From Nocardia wallacei (GTDB taxonomy: Bacteria; Actinomycetota; Actinomycetes; Mycobacteriales; Mycobacteriaceae), in NCBI RefSeq assembly GCF_029869545.1, contig NZ_JARWQD010000121.1, positions 1 through 47,764 of the forward strand: DNA of 47,764 nt. The letters run 5' to 3'. A model generated the notes under the pieces. That model was not told the DNA's origin. It saw nothing but the letters and a program-made list of their open reading frames with translations, and ran no database searches. How positions within the stretch are numbered: the first letter of the stretch is position 1; every line of letters starts with the position of its first letter. Of the stretch, positions 24,506-47,764 are shown piece by piece. The position numbers and the translations under genes were made by a program.

Positions 24506-25029
24506 AGAACCTTGTCACTCGATCACGGGAAGCCCGAATGCACCTCAACGAAAAACCCACCGCATCAGTCCTTCTGCGCCTCGGTGCCGTGACGCTCATC
24601 GCCGCCGTTGCCTGCGGCTGCGGCACGGACGATACGGAGAATCCGGCGAAGGAACAGGTCGAAGTCATCGAACTCCAAGTACAGAACACCCAGTACGAGG
24701 CCCTCGATCTCGGCCCGGCGGGGTTGAGCCTCGGTGACACGGATGTGTACTCCGGCAACGCGATACGAGACGGACGCAAAGTCGGACAGGGCGGCGGCTC
24801 GTGCCAAACCCTGCACATCGACGGCGACCATGTCCTGATGCAGTGCGCGATCACCATGGAACTCGAACGCGGATCCGTGACCATGCAGTCCACCTGGACC
24901 AGAGGCGCGAGCCCGCTCGACATGGCCATCACCGGTGGCACCGGCGAGTACCGCAATGCCCGAGGCACCGTGCGCTTCTGGGACATCGCCACCCCGAACG
25001 AGCGAGTACGCGCCGAGGTCATTCGATGA
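24502..25029 (+). CDS. Secreted allene-oxide-cyclase-barrel-like lipoprotein
   Basis: The frame starts at ATG 24502, overlapping the doxX stop (ATGA), or possibly at ATG 24538. A basic, then hydrophobic, segment leads to a lipobox-like LIAAVACGCG, so the product is probably an exported lipoprotein. The body (about 120 residues) has the beta-barrel pattern of the dirigent/allene oxide cyclase superfamily: DLGPAGLSLGDTDVYSGNA, SCQTLHID, VLMQCAITMEL, and the signature ITGGTGEYRNARGTVRFWD. Such bacterial proteins are common in actinomycetes but have no established reaction. It is coupled to the DoxX gene and lies in the presumed ECF41 regulon. Confidence 0.8.
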   Translation: MKNLVTRSREARMHLNEKPTASVLLRLGAVTLIAAVACGCGTDDTENPAKEQVEVIELQVQNTQYEALDLGPAGLSLGDTDVYSGNAIRDGRKVGQGGGSCQTLHIDGDHVLMQCAITMELERGSVTMQSTWTRGASPLDMAITGGTGEYRNARGTVRFWDIATPNERVRAEVIR

Positions 25030-25091
25030 GGCCGCGAGCTCCGGAAGCCGGATGGAGCGACGGCGATTGCTCGGAGAAGGGAGTTACGTTG

Positions 25092-25964
25092 ATGAAGGTC
25101 CGGTTCGACAGTGGCGGTGTGGAACTCGTCGGAAACCTCTTTCTGCCCCCACACGACGGGAGAGCACCGGGGGTGGTGGTGGCCGGGACATGGACCAGCG
25201 TCAAGGAGTTGATGGCCGACCGCTACGCCCAGCGACTGGCCGAGCGCGGTTTCGCGGCGCTGTCGTTCGACTTCACCGGCTTCGGTGAATCGGCGGGCGA
25301 GCCACGCGATGTCGAGAACCCGGCACGGAAGGTGCGCGACATCCGCAACGCGGTCGGCTTCCTGGCCGGTCATCCGGCGGTGGACGGGAACCGGCTCGGT
25401 GCGCTCGGCATCTGCGCCGCCGCGATGTACATGTCCGACAACGCCGCCCACGACCCCGCGGTGAAATCCCTGGCGCTGGTCGCGCCGTGGCTGCACGACG
25501 CCACGGTCTGCGAGCAGGTCTACGGCGGCAGCGAGGCGGTCGCCGGAAAGCTCGCGCTCGCCCGCGAAGCCCGCTCACGCTATGACGAGACCGGTCAGGT
25601 CGACTACGTGCCCGTGGTCAGCGCCACCGACGATCGTGCCGCCATGCCCTATGACATCGACTTCTACCTCAACCCTGCGCGCGGCGGAATTCCCGCCTGG
25701 CCCAACCGCTTTGCGGTCATGTCCTGGGCCGACTGGCTCACCTACGACTCCATCGCCTCGGCCCCGCATATCGCCCAGCCGACGATCCTCGTGCACAGCG
25801 AGGACGCCGCGATCCCCGACGGCGCGCGTCGTTTCCACGCCGGACTGGCCGGACCCGGCGACATCATCTGGGCCGAGGGCACCCAGTTCGACTTCTATGA
25901 CCAGGAGCCGCAGGTCACCATTGCTGTCGACGCCGTCGTCACCCACTTCCAGCGAACACTGTGA
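25092..25964 (+). CDS. Alpha/beta hydrolase with a cysteine nucleophile
   Basis: This 290-residue protein fits the dienelactone-hydrolase-like alpha/beta hydrolases: APGVVVAGTWTSVKELMA (oxyanion strand), FAALSFDFTGFGESAG, then a nucleophile elbow GICAAAMYM that carries Cys where most esterases have Ser. A likely acidic residue lies in ILVHSEDAAIPDGARRF. A catalytic His is not obvious in the usual last position; TQFDFYDQEP occupies that region. The ATG at 25092 is preceded by a GGAGAAGGGAG stretch. The substrate is unknown. It follows the lipoprotein gene by 62 bases and precedes an NmrA-like gene by 34, so it is probably part of the same transcript. Confidence 0.85.
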   Translation: MKVRFDSGGVELVGNLFLPPHDGRAPGVVVAGTWTSVKELMADRYAQRLAERGFAALSFDFTGFGESAGEPRDVENPARKVRDIRNAVGFLAGHPAVDGNRLGALGICAAAMYMSDNAAHDPAVKSLALVAPWLHDATVCEQVYGGSEAVAGKLALAREARSRYDETGQVDYVPVVSATDDRAAMPYDIDFYLNPARGGIPAWPNRFAVMSWADWLTYDSIASAPHIAQPTILVHSEDAAIPDGARRFHAGLAGPGDIIWAEGTQFDFYDQEPQVTIAVDAVVTHFQRTL

Positions 25965-25998
25965 ACCCACCAGCAGAAGGCGATAAGGAACAGAGCTG

Positions 25999-26814
25999 AT
26001 GATTCTCGTGACAGGGGCGACCGGCAATGTCGGCGCCGAAGTCGTTCAGGCGCTGGCGGTCGCCGCGGAACCCGTGCGAGCACCGGTGCGCGATCCCTCG
26101 AGAACCGACATGCCCCGAGGGATCGAGGTCGTGGCGGGCGAACTCACCTCGCCCGAGACACTGAGCTTCGACGGGGTACGCGCGGTGTTCCTGCTGCCGG
26201 GCTATCCCGGTGTGGCGACGGCGGCCGCACGGGCCGGTGTCGAACACATCGTGCAACTGTCCGGTGTTTCCGCGGCCACAGGCGACACCTCCAACGCGAT
26301 CACCCGCTACATGATGGCCGCCGAGCAGGAAGCCACCGAATGCGGTGCGGCGTGGACCATTCTGCGGCCCTGCGCCTTCGCATCCAATGCTCTGCGCTGG
26401 CTACCTCAGCTGCGCGGCGGGGATGTGATTCGCGCGCCGTTCCCGACGGTGCGCACGGCCGCTCTGGACCCACGGGACCTCGGCACGGTGGCCGCCACCG
26501 TATTGCAAGCGAATTCCCATCACGGCGAGATCCTCTGGCCCACCGGACCGCAACCACTCACACCCGCCGAGCAGGTGGCGATCCTGGCCGAGGCCACGGG
26601 ACGTGACCTCACCTGCGTCGGTCTCACCGACGCTGAAGCGCGCGCCCAGATGCTCGAGACCACCCCCGTCGAGTACGTGGACGCCTTCTTCGACTTCTAC
26701 GCCGACGGAGCCATCGACGAATCCATCGTTCGCCCGACCGTGCAACAGCTCCTCGGCCGGATGCCGCGCACATTCCGGCAATGGGCCGAAGTCCACGCCG
26801 ACGCCTTCCGCTGA
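25999..26814 (+). CDS. NmrA-like NAD(P)H-binding protein
   Basis: This 271-residue protein begins MILVTGATGNVGAEVVQAL, the Rossmann motif of atypical SDR/NmrA proteins. It has the ERNxxA-like substrate region (VQLSGVSAATGD; TILRPCAFASNALRW) and no classical Tyr-x3-Lys catalytic pair. These proteins act as quinone or azo reductases or as redox sensors. The ATG at 25999 has an AAGGA site. It is the last gene of the ECF41-associated cluster. A copy of the dispersed 33-bp repeat begins 18 bases after its stop, possibly marking the end of the unit. Confidence 0.85.
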   Translation: MILVTGATGNVGAEVVQALAVAAEPVRAPVRDPSRTDMPRGIEVVAGELTSPETLSFDGVRAVFLLPGYPGVATAAARAGVEHIVQLSGVSAATGDTSNAITRYMMAAEQEATECGAAWTILRPCAFASNALRWLPQLRGGDVIRAPFPTVRTAALDPRDLGTVAATVLQANSHHGEILWPTGPQPLTPAEQVAILAEATGRDLTCVGLTDAEARAQMLETTPVEYVDAFFDFYADGAIDESIVRPTVQQLLGRMPRTFRQWAEVHADAFR

Positions 26815-26831
26815 CCGGGAAGTCCCTGGAA

Positions 26832-26864
26832 CCCGGTGGCGGGTGGTTTCGGCCATACCGGCCG
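26832..26864. repeat. Dispersed 33-bp intergenic repeat, copy 2
   Basis: This matches 10913-10945 at 32 of 33 positions in the same orientation. Here it fills the short gap between the NmrA-like stop and the SDR start at 26896, so it may act as a boundary or part of that gene's promoter. Confidence 0.8.
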
Positions 26865-26895
26865 GGCATCGGGTACTGCGGTAACGTGCCCAGCT

Positions 26896-27660
26896 ATGAG
26901 CGAGGAGCTGAAGGGCAAGGGTGCCCTGGTCACAGGGGCCAGCCGGGGTATCGGGAAGGCGGTGGCGGCCGAGCTGCTGGCGCGCGGGGCGAATGTGCTG
27001 ATCACCGCGCGCAAGGCCGGGCCGCTCGAGGAGGCGGCGGCGGAGCTCGCGACCCTCGGCCACCCCGGGAAGGTGGTGGCGATGCCCGGCAACTCCGGCG
27101 ACCCGGCGGCCCGGAACCAGGCCGTGACCACCGCGGTCGCCGAGTTCGGCGCGCTCGACATCCTGATCAACAACACCGGCATCAACCCGGTGTACGGGTC
27201 GCTGATGGACGCCGACCTGGACGCCGTGCGCAAGATCTTCGACGTCAATGTCGTTGCGGCGCTGGGATATGTGCAGGAGGCGCATCGGGCGTGGATGGGC
27301 GAGCACGGCGGCGCGGTCGTCAATGTCGCCAGTGTCGCGGGACTGCGCTCGACCGGCGTGATCGCCGCCTACGGCGCCTCCAAGGCGGCGCTGATCCGGC
27401 TCACCGAGGAACTGGCCTGGCAACTCGGCCCCGGTATCCGGGTGAATGCCGTGGCCCCGGGCGTGGTGAAGACCAAGTTCGCCGATGCGCTCTATTCGGC
27501 CGGTGAGCAGGCCGCGGCCGCGCCGTATCCGATGAAGCGGCTGGGCACGCCGGAGGACGTCGCCGCGCTGATCGGGTTCCTGGTCTCCGATCAGGCGGCG
27601 TGGATCACCGGCGAGGTCGTGCGCGTGGACGGCGGACTGCTGGCGACCGGCGGGCTGTAG
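26896..27660 (+). CDS. Short-chain dehydrogenase/reductase (FabG-like)
   Basis: This 254-residue classical SDR has the cofactor motif VTGASRGIGKAVAAEL, the NNTGIN loop, the catalytic Ser in VVNVASVAGL, and Tyr-x3-Lys in YGASKAALIRL. The C-terminal segment GEVVRVDGGLLATGG is typical of FabG and 3-oxoacyl or alcohol dehydrogenases. It uses NAD(P)H to interconvert a ketone and an alcohol; the substrate is unknown. The start at 26896 fits the family's N-terminus. It lies between the ECF41 cluster and the lycopene-cyclase-like gene, both on the plus strand, and may be cotranscribed with the latter (58-base gap). Confidence 0.93.
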   Translation: MSEELKGKGALVTGASRGIGKAVAAELLARGANVLITARKAGPLEEAAAELATLGHPGKVVAMPGNSGDPAARNQAVTTAVAEFGALDILINNTGINPVYGSLMDADLDAVRKIFDVNVVAALGYVQEAHRAWMGEHGGAVVNVASVAGLRSTGVIAAYGASKAALIRLTEELAWQLGPGIRVNAVAPGVVKTKFADALYSAGEQAAAAPYPMKRLGTPEDVAALIGFLVSDQAAWITGEVVRVDGGLLATGGL

Positions 27661-27718
27661 TCCGTGACCGGCGCAGCCCGCGCGGACCGGCTGCCGACCG
27701 GTCTGATGCAATCGTCCG

Positions 27719-28810
27719 GTGACCACCGACCTTCTCGTCTGCGGGCTGGGACCCGCCGGGCGTGCGCTCGCGCATCGTGCGCTGTGCCACGGGCTGTCGG
27801 TGACGGCGGTCGATCCGAATCCCGGGCGGCGATGGACGGCCACGTATGCCGCCTGGGAGGACGAGCTGCCCGGCTGGATCGCCACGGCCGCGGTGGCCGC
27901 GACGGTGCCCCGGCCGGTCTGCTGGGGCACGAAGCGGTTCGAGCTGGATCGCCGATACGTGGTGTTCGATGGTGCGGCACTGCAGGATTCGCTGGCTCTG
28001 GCGGGGGCCCGGCTGGTCGCGGATCGTGCCGTGGAGATCGTCGCGCCGCGCCCCGGCACGACAGGCCCGGAGTCGGTGCGTCTTTCGTCCGGTGACGTGC
28101 TCAGCGCGCGGCGGGTGATCGATGCGCGCGGGACTCCCCGCTCCCCCGGTCGGGCCGAGCAGACCGCCTACGGCGTTGTGGTACACCGAGATCGGTGGGA
28201 CGGGCCGCTGTTCATGGACTGGCGAGCGGACAACGGGGCCGCGCCCGGCGAGCCGCCCTCGTTCCTCTACGCGATTCCCCTCGGCGCCGACCGATACCTG
28301 CTGGAGGAGACCTGCCTGGCGGGGCGCCCCGCGCTCACCGGAGCGCAGCTGCGCGGGCGCCTGCGTACCAGAATGCGTTCCCGCGGAATCGAACTCGACG
28401 GGAACGAGCCGGTCGAGCACGTGCGATTCCCGGTGCAGGGCGGGCGTCCCGGCGCCCGCCGCTTCGGCGCCGCGGGCGGCCTGCTCCATCCCGCCACCGG
28501 GTACAGCGTCGCCGCATCCCTGGCCGCCGCCGACGCCCTCGCCACGGGCTCCTCGATCTGGCCGGTCTCCGCTCGTGCGGTCCACCACCTGCGCCGCGCG
28601 GGCCTGCGCGCCCTGCTCGCACTCCCCCCGGCCGACATCCCACCGTTCTTCGACGCCTTCTTCGCCCTCTCCCCAGCCCACCAGCGCGCCTACCTGTCCG
28701 CCCGTGACGACCTCCCCGGAACAGCAGGCGCCATGGGTTCCCTGTACCGAGCCCTTCCCTGGCGCCTGCGCCGCACCCTCACCACCGCCACCCTCGGCCT
28801 ACCGAATTAG
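27719..28810 (+). CDS. Lycopene cyclase family flavoprotein
   Basis: This 363-residue protein starts at GTG 27719 with the FAD-binding DLLVCGLGPAGRALAHRAL. It has the lycopene-cyclase features TYAAWEDELPGW, VIDARG, DWRADNG, LYAIPLGADRYLLEETCLAGRPAL and HPATGYSVAASLAAADALA. CrtL/CrtY-type enzymes add beta-ionone rings to lycopene. No crtE, crtB or crtI is in view, so a carotenoid role is family-based. The ribosome-binding site is weak. Downstream are a 23-bp tandem repeat and a convergent-gene terminator. Confidence 0.88.
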   Translation: MTTDLLVCGLGPAGRALAHRALCHGLSVTAVDPNPGRRWTATYAAWEDELPGWIATAAVAATVPRPVCWGTKRFELDRRYVVFDGAALQDSLALAGARLVADRAVEIVAPRPGTTGPESVRLSSGDVLSARRVIDARGTPRSPGRAEQTAYGVVVHRDRWDGPLFMDWRADNGAAPGEPPSFLYAIPLGADRYLLEETCLAGRPALTGAQLRGRLRTRMRSRGIELDGNEPVEHVRFPVQGGRPGARRFGAAGGLLHPATGYSVAASLAAADALATGSSIWPVSARAVHHLRRAGLRALLALPPADIPPFFDAFFALSPAHQRAYLSARDDLPGTAGAMGSLYRALPWRLRRTLTTATLGLPN

Positions 28811-28830
28811 CCGGGCCCCAACCCTCGATT

Positions 28831-28945
28831 CACCACCACATCCCCGGCGCGCTCACCACCACATTCCCAGCGCGCTCACCACCACATTCCCAGCGCGCTT
28901 ACCACCACATTCCCGGTGCGCTCACCACCACATTCCCGGCGTGCT
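28831..28945. repeat. 23-bp tandem repeat, five copies
   Basis: Units of CACCACCACATTCCCAGCGC followed by GCT begin at 28831, 28854, 28877, 28900 and 28923. Copies 2 and 3 are identical and the others differ by one to three bases. The array lies in the 3' spacer between convergent genes and runs into the terminator arm. Confidence 0.93.
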
Positions 28946-28990
28946 TTTGGCCGGGATCCGCACTCGCCGCGGTGGATTTCGGCCAAAAGC
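28943..28990. terminator. Bidirectional terminator between lycopene-cyclase-like and PP2C genes
   Basis: A perfect 11-base stem, GCTTTTGGCCG (28943-28953) with its complement at 28980-28990, encloses a 26-base loop. It sits between two convergent genes, 132 bases after one stop and 42 before the other. The T/A run near the stem ends helps termination in both directions. Confidence 0.75.
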
Positions 28991-29031
28991 GTGCCGGAAA
29001 TGCGCGGGCGGGTGTGGAGGGGTCGCGGAGG

Positions 29032-29769
29032 TCAGCGGCTGTCGACGACCAGGGCGGTGGTGTTGTCGGTGCCGCCGGTTTGTAAGGCGTTGTCCACCAA
29101 GGCTTCCGCGGCCAGGTCCGGGGTCGGTTGGGTCTGCAGGACGGCCTTGATCTCGGCGATGGTGAGGCGCTTGTGGACGCCGTCGGTGCTCAGCAGGAGG
29201 CGGCCGGAGCTGGTACCCGTGGCGGCGTAGCCGATGTCGGCGGCCCGGACCGTGCGCGCGGTCGTGTACACCATGTGGCTCATGCGGGGGGCCGGGTCGA
29301 GGCCGCGGGCGCGCAGGTATTCGGAGACGGTGTGGTCGGTGGTGATCTGGTGCAGCACCCGGCCGTTCCACCGGTAGGCGCGGCAGTCGCCGACCCAGGC
29401 GATCTCACAGCTGCCGCCGGTGCGCTCGTCGGGCAGCACCGCGACGACGAGCACGGCATCGGCGCTCGGCTCCGGGAACTCGCGCAGCAGTTCCCGCTGG
29501 GCCGCCAGGATGCCCGACTGCGGCCCGCGCCGGGCCGCCTCGGCGGCCGCGGTCACCGCGGCGGTGCGCGCGGCCCGCGCCGCCAGCAGGTGGTCGCCGA
29601 TTCCGTCGGCGACGACGAAGGCGGTGCACCCGGTCTCCACATCCGTCTGACCGGCCACCGCGTCCGCGTTGATCGACCGCGCACCACGCCTGCTCACCGA
29701 CTGTCCCGTGATGCCGGTGAGCCGGATCAGCTCGCGGCGGGTGATGGCGGTGGTGGGTGCGGTGTCCAC
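29032..29769 (-). CDS. PP2C-family serine/threonine phosphatase
   Basis: This 245-residue protein has the PP2C metal-binding motifs: VVADGIGDH (DGxGxH variant), IAWVGDCRAYRW, LLLSTDGVHK and GGTDNTTALVV. The metals position a water for attack on phospho-Ser/Thr. The start is GTG 29769 with a GAGGAGG site upstream. Single-domain PP2C enzymes oppose actinobacterial Ser/Thr kinases or act in anti-sigma partner switching. A SigK-like gene diverges from it across a 398-base spacer, but no RsbV/RsbW pair is present, so partner switching is not supported here. Confidence 0.9.
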   Translation of the reverse strand: MDTAPTTAITRRELIRLTGITGQSVSRRGARSINADAVAGQTDVETGCTAFVVADGIGDHLLAARAARTAAVTAAAEAARRGPQSGILAAQRELLREFPEPSADAVLVVAVLPDERTGGSCEIAWVGDCRAYRWNGRVLHQITTDHTVSEYLRARGLDPAPRMSHMVYTTARTVRAADIGYAATGTSSGRLLLSTDGVHKRLTIAEIKAVLQTQPTPDLAAEALVDNALQTGGTDNTTALVVDSR

Positions 29770-30167
29770 AACCTGGCCTCCTCGAGTGGCCTGCGCGTGC
29801 TGCCGATCAGCACAATTCGAGTAAACGCCGGCAATCCAAGAGTCAACCGTGCGCTCCCTGTGAAAGGGGCCACGAGATGATCACGATTCGATAGCAGGTG
29901 GAACGGCCCGGAAACCCGCGACCAATCCGCCCGCGCGGCCGCTTCGACTTCCCTGTGTCCACCAACCGCGAAAGGATCGGGCTCATACGTCGATACCCTT
30001 GACCGGCGAATCCGCCCCCGGCAACCGCGCCCGGAACCTCCGCGTCCCGGGCGGGACCGTGCGGGGCGTAGAAGATTTTTCTGTTCGGAACCAATCCGGG
30101 GCCGCGTTGGCGACGACTCGCTTCTGTGAGGTCGAACGCATTGGACGCCGGTTTGGAAGGACACTGA
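29770..30167. promoter_or_regulatory. Divergent intergenic region upstream of the PP2C and sigK-like genes
   Basis: This 398-base spacer holds no gene I can support. GGAACCAATCC (30088-30098) followed by GC-rich sequence and CGAC lies about 80 bases before the sigma gene and could be an ECF-type autoregulatory promoter, but the -10 is not clear. A TTTTTC run at 30076-30081 is the only notable AT-rich stretch. Confidence 0.35.
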
Positions 30168-30773
30168 ATGGTCATCCGCGCCCGAGGATCGTCGGGTGGC
30201 GTCCCTGCCGGCGACATCATCGACACGGATGCGACGCTGCATTCGCTGATCGAGCGTGTCGCCGCGGGTGACGAGCAGGCTTTCGCCGATCTGTACGACA
30301 TCGTCGCGGGGCCCGTGCTGGGGATCGTCGCAAGGATTCTGCGCGATCGCCCGAGATCCGAAGAGGTCACCCAGGAGGTGCTCTTGGAGATCTGGCTGAA
30401 GGCTCCGAAGTTCTGTGAGCAGCCGGGCAATGTGATGGCGTGGGCCGTCACGATGGCCCACCGCCGGGCGATCGACCGGGTCCGGCACGAGCAGGCCTGC
30501 TCCGACCGCGAGGGCCGGATCGAGCAGCTGGACGTCCGGCGCCCGGTCGACGAGGTCGTCGAGGCGACGCTCGCGCGGCTGGAGACCCGGGAGGTGCAGC
30601 AGGCGCTCGACAAGCTCACCGAGCTCCAACGCCAATCCATCGTGCTCGCCTACTATGGCGGCTATACATACCGCGAGGTCTCTCAGGTTCTCGACACTCC
30701 GGTCGGAACGGTCAAGACCCGAATGCGCGACGGTCTGATTCGTCTGCGCGAATATTTGGGAGCTCATCAGTGA
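30168..30773 (+). CDS. sigK: ECF sigma factor, SigK-like (ECF19)
   Basis: This 201-residue protein has sigma-2 (AFADLYDIVAGPVLGIVARIL; SEEVTQEVLLEIW; VMAWAVTMAHRRAIDRVR) and sigma-4 (ALDKLTELQRQSIVLAYYGGYTYREVSQVL then TPVGTVKTRMRDGL). This matches the SigK/ECF19 group of mycobacteria and Nocardia, in which a cognate RskA anti-sigma factor follows the sigma gene. Here the next gene starts within the sigma stop codon (GTGA), consistent with that pair. SigK regulons elsewhere include secreted antigens; targets here may include the neighbouring NRPS, an inference from position. Confidence 0.9.
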   Translation: MVIRARGSSGGVPAGDIIDTDATLHSLIERVAAGDEQAFADLYDIVAGPVLGIVARILRDRPRSEEVTQEVLLEIWLKAPKFCEQPGNVMAWAVTMAHRRAIDRVRHEQACSDREGRIEQLDVRRPVDEVVEATLARLETREVQQALDKLTELQRQSIVLAYYGGYTYREVSQVLDTPVGTVKTRMRDGLIRLREYLGAHQ

Positions 30774-31102
30774 CTTGCTCGGCCCCGATCCGCGATCTCA
30801 CCGCACCATACGTACTGGATTCCCTGCCCGACGACGAACACGAGGCCTTCGAACGCCACCTCGGCGACTGCCCCTCCTGCAGCCGGGATGTGGCGGAGCT
30901 GCGTGCGGCCGTCGTCCAGATCGCGGTCGCCTGCGCGCAGACGCCGACGCCGACCATGCGCGAGCGGGTCCTCGACAGCATCCGTGCCACGCCGCAACAC
31001 CCGCCCGACGAACCGAAGCCGCCCCCCGCGGCGCCACGCCCGGCGCGCCGCTGGCCGGTCCGCATCGACACCGGCATCGTCGTCCCGAGCACGGCCCCGT
31101 AA
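30770..31102 (+). CDS. Short zinc-finger anti-sigma factor (RskA-like, no membrane segment)
   Basis: This 110-residue protein starts with a GTG that overlaps the sigma factor stop. Its N-terminal ~60 residues form a ZAS domain: YVLDSLPDDEHEAFERHLGDCPSCSRDVAEL, with the zinc ligands H-x3-C-x2-C. It then has a proline/arginine-rich tail and stops. Typical RskA proteins are about 230 residues with a transmembrane helix and an extracytoplasmic domain; neither is present. The protein is therefore probably cytoplasmic, holding SigK until a redox or zinc signal releases it, or it is a truncated relic. It is paralogous to the gene at 31203-31424. Confidence 0.85.
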   Translation: MTCSAPIRDLTAPYVLDSLPDDEHEAFERHLGDCPSCSRDVAELRAAVVQIAVACAQTPTPTMRERVLDSIRATPQHPPDEPKPPPAAPRPARRWPVRIDTGIVVPSTAP

Positions 31103-31119
31103 CCGCCGGACACGCCCCC

Positions 31120-31137
31120 GGCGGCCGACCGGCCGCC
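31120..31137. terminator. Hairpin between convergent anti-sigma-like genes
   Basis: A perfect seven-base stem (31120-31126 with 31131-31137) and a four-base GACC loop sit in the 100-base gap between the two convergent ZAS genes. It could terminate both transcripts, although no T tract is present. Confidence 0.55.
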
Positions 31138-31202
31138 AGGGCAACCGCACCGGCCACACCCGTAATCGAGTTCGGGCGCTGCCGCCCACCATCGCTGCCC
31201 GA

Positions 31203-31420
31203 TCACTCGGCGAGGTCCTCGAGGATCCGTGCCCGCAGGCCCGGATCGGGCTGGCACGCCAGGCATTCCGCCAGGCGCACCACCACCTCCCGCAGCTCCC
31301 CGACCTCCTGCGCGCAGCGCGGGCACCAGGTCAGGTGACGTTCGAAGACCTCCCGCTCGGCATCGGTGAGCGCATCCAGTACGTACGCTCCGCTCAGACC
31401 GTGCCAATCCGCACCCGCCG

Positions 31421-31424
<4 letters not shown>
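31203..31424 (-). CDS. Small zinc-finger anti-sigma-like protein coupled to the NRPS
   Basis: This 73-residue protein is encoded directly after the NRPS. Its GTG at 31424 overlaps the NRPS stop (GTGA), so translation is coupled. It is a ZAS domain alone: [40 protein letters not shown], with H-x3-C-x2-C zinc ligands, then a short Leu/Arg tail. Over 41 aligned residues it matches the SigK-linked protein at 30770-31102 at 23 positions, so the two are paralogues in inverted orientation. It has no membrane segment. It may bind the nearby ECF sigma factor and tie sigma activity to NRPS expression; that is inference. Confidence 0.85.
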
Positions 31425-47697
<16,273 letters not shown>

Positions 47698-47764
47698 GTT
47701 GGGGGGGCGCGTGGGGGGCCGCCCCGAGGTGCTGTTCCTCGACGAACCCACCGTGGGATTCGAT
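47698..47764 (+). other. Chimeric end: ABC-transporter Walker B fragment
   Basis: After a G-rich junction, 47717-47764 read on the plus strand as [16 protein letters not shown], the Walker B segment of a drug-export ABC ATPase. It abuts the interrupted NRPS condensation domain, which runs on the other strand. I take this as a misjoined contig end, not a gene remnant. Confidence 0.8.

Noticed and set aside
31103..31202. Remnant of a membrane domain for the SigK-linked anti-sigma factor
   Set aside because: No frame in this gap gives a hydrophobic helix; the region is a GC-rich hairpin between convergent genes.

Overview
The window is high-GC actinomycete DNA, most likely from a Nocardia or a close mycolate-containing relative. 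The left end matches the order I recall from Mycobacterium tuberculosis around acn: ripA, the Rv1476 membrane protein, acn, a TetR regulator (Rv1474c), a small HTH protein (Rv1473A) and an ABC-F ATPase (Rv1473), in the same relative orientations. Both window ends look like assembly artefacts. The first ~124 bases are G/C homopolymer, and the last ~65 bases carry an ABC-transporter Walker B segment on the opposite strand to the NRPS they abut.

Layout. 1-11 kb: core region (ripA fragment, secreted peptide, Rv1476-like protein, aconitase, TetR, HTH, DHFR-like protein, ABC-F). It is interrupted at 5.7-8.0 kb by a thioesterase and a two-gene cassette, in which a protein with 39-bp tandem repeats precedes an MvdC/MvdD-type ATP-grasp ligase. 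That cassette is a candidate graspetide-like (ATP-grasp RiPP) system. 11-14.2 kb: mercury resistance, with merA and an in-frame MerR-MerB reading frame facing a divergent ArsR-type regulator across two 8-6-8 inverted repeats. 14.2-17.8 kb: a lipoprotein esterase and a PadR/membrane ferredoxin-reductase operon with a 30-bp palindrome. 17.9-21.4 kb: an ABC-2 exporter translationally coupled to a NarL-type two-component system. 21.5-26.8 kb: an ECF41 sigma factor and a six-gene plus-strand cluster (epimerase, two membrane proteins including DoxX, a barrel lipoprotein, an alpha/beta hydrolase and an NmrA-like protein). 26.9-29.8 kb: an SDR, a lycopene-cyclase-like flavoprotein and a PP2C phosphatase.

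30.2-47.7 kb: a SigK-like ECF sigma gene is coupled to a short, membrane-segment-free zinc-finger anti-sigma protein. Facing it is the 3' end of a giant NRPS gene, C-A-T five times plus thioesterase, with the 5' end missing. The NRPS stop codon overlaps the start of a second, related zinc-finger anti-sigma-like protein, so two paralogous ZAS genes lie tail to tail between an ECF sigma factor and an NRPS.

The observations I rate highest are the repeat-protein/ATP-grasp pair, the NRPS-coupled ZAS gene beside the sigma/ZAS pair, and the MerR-MerB reading frame whose linker reads through what looks like a MerR-type promoter. All calls come from reading the sequence by eye; no database search was run.
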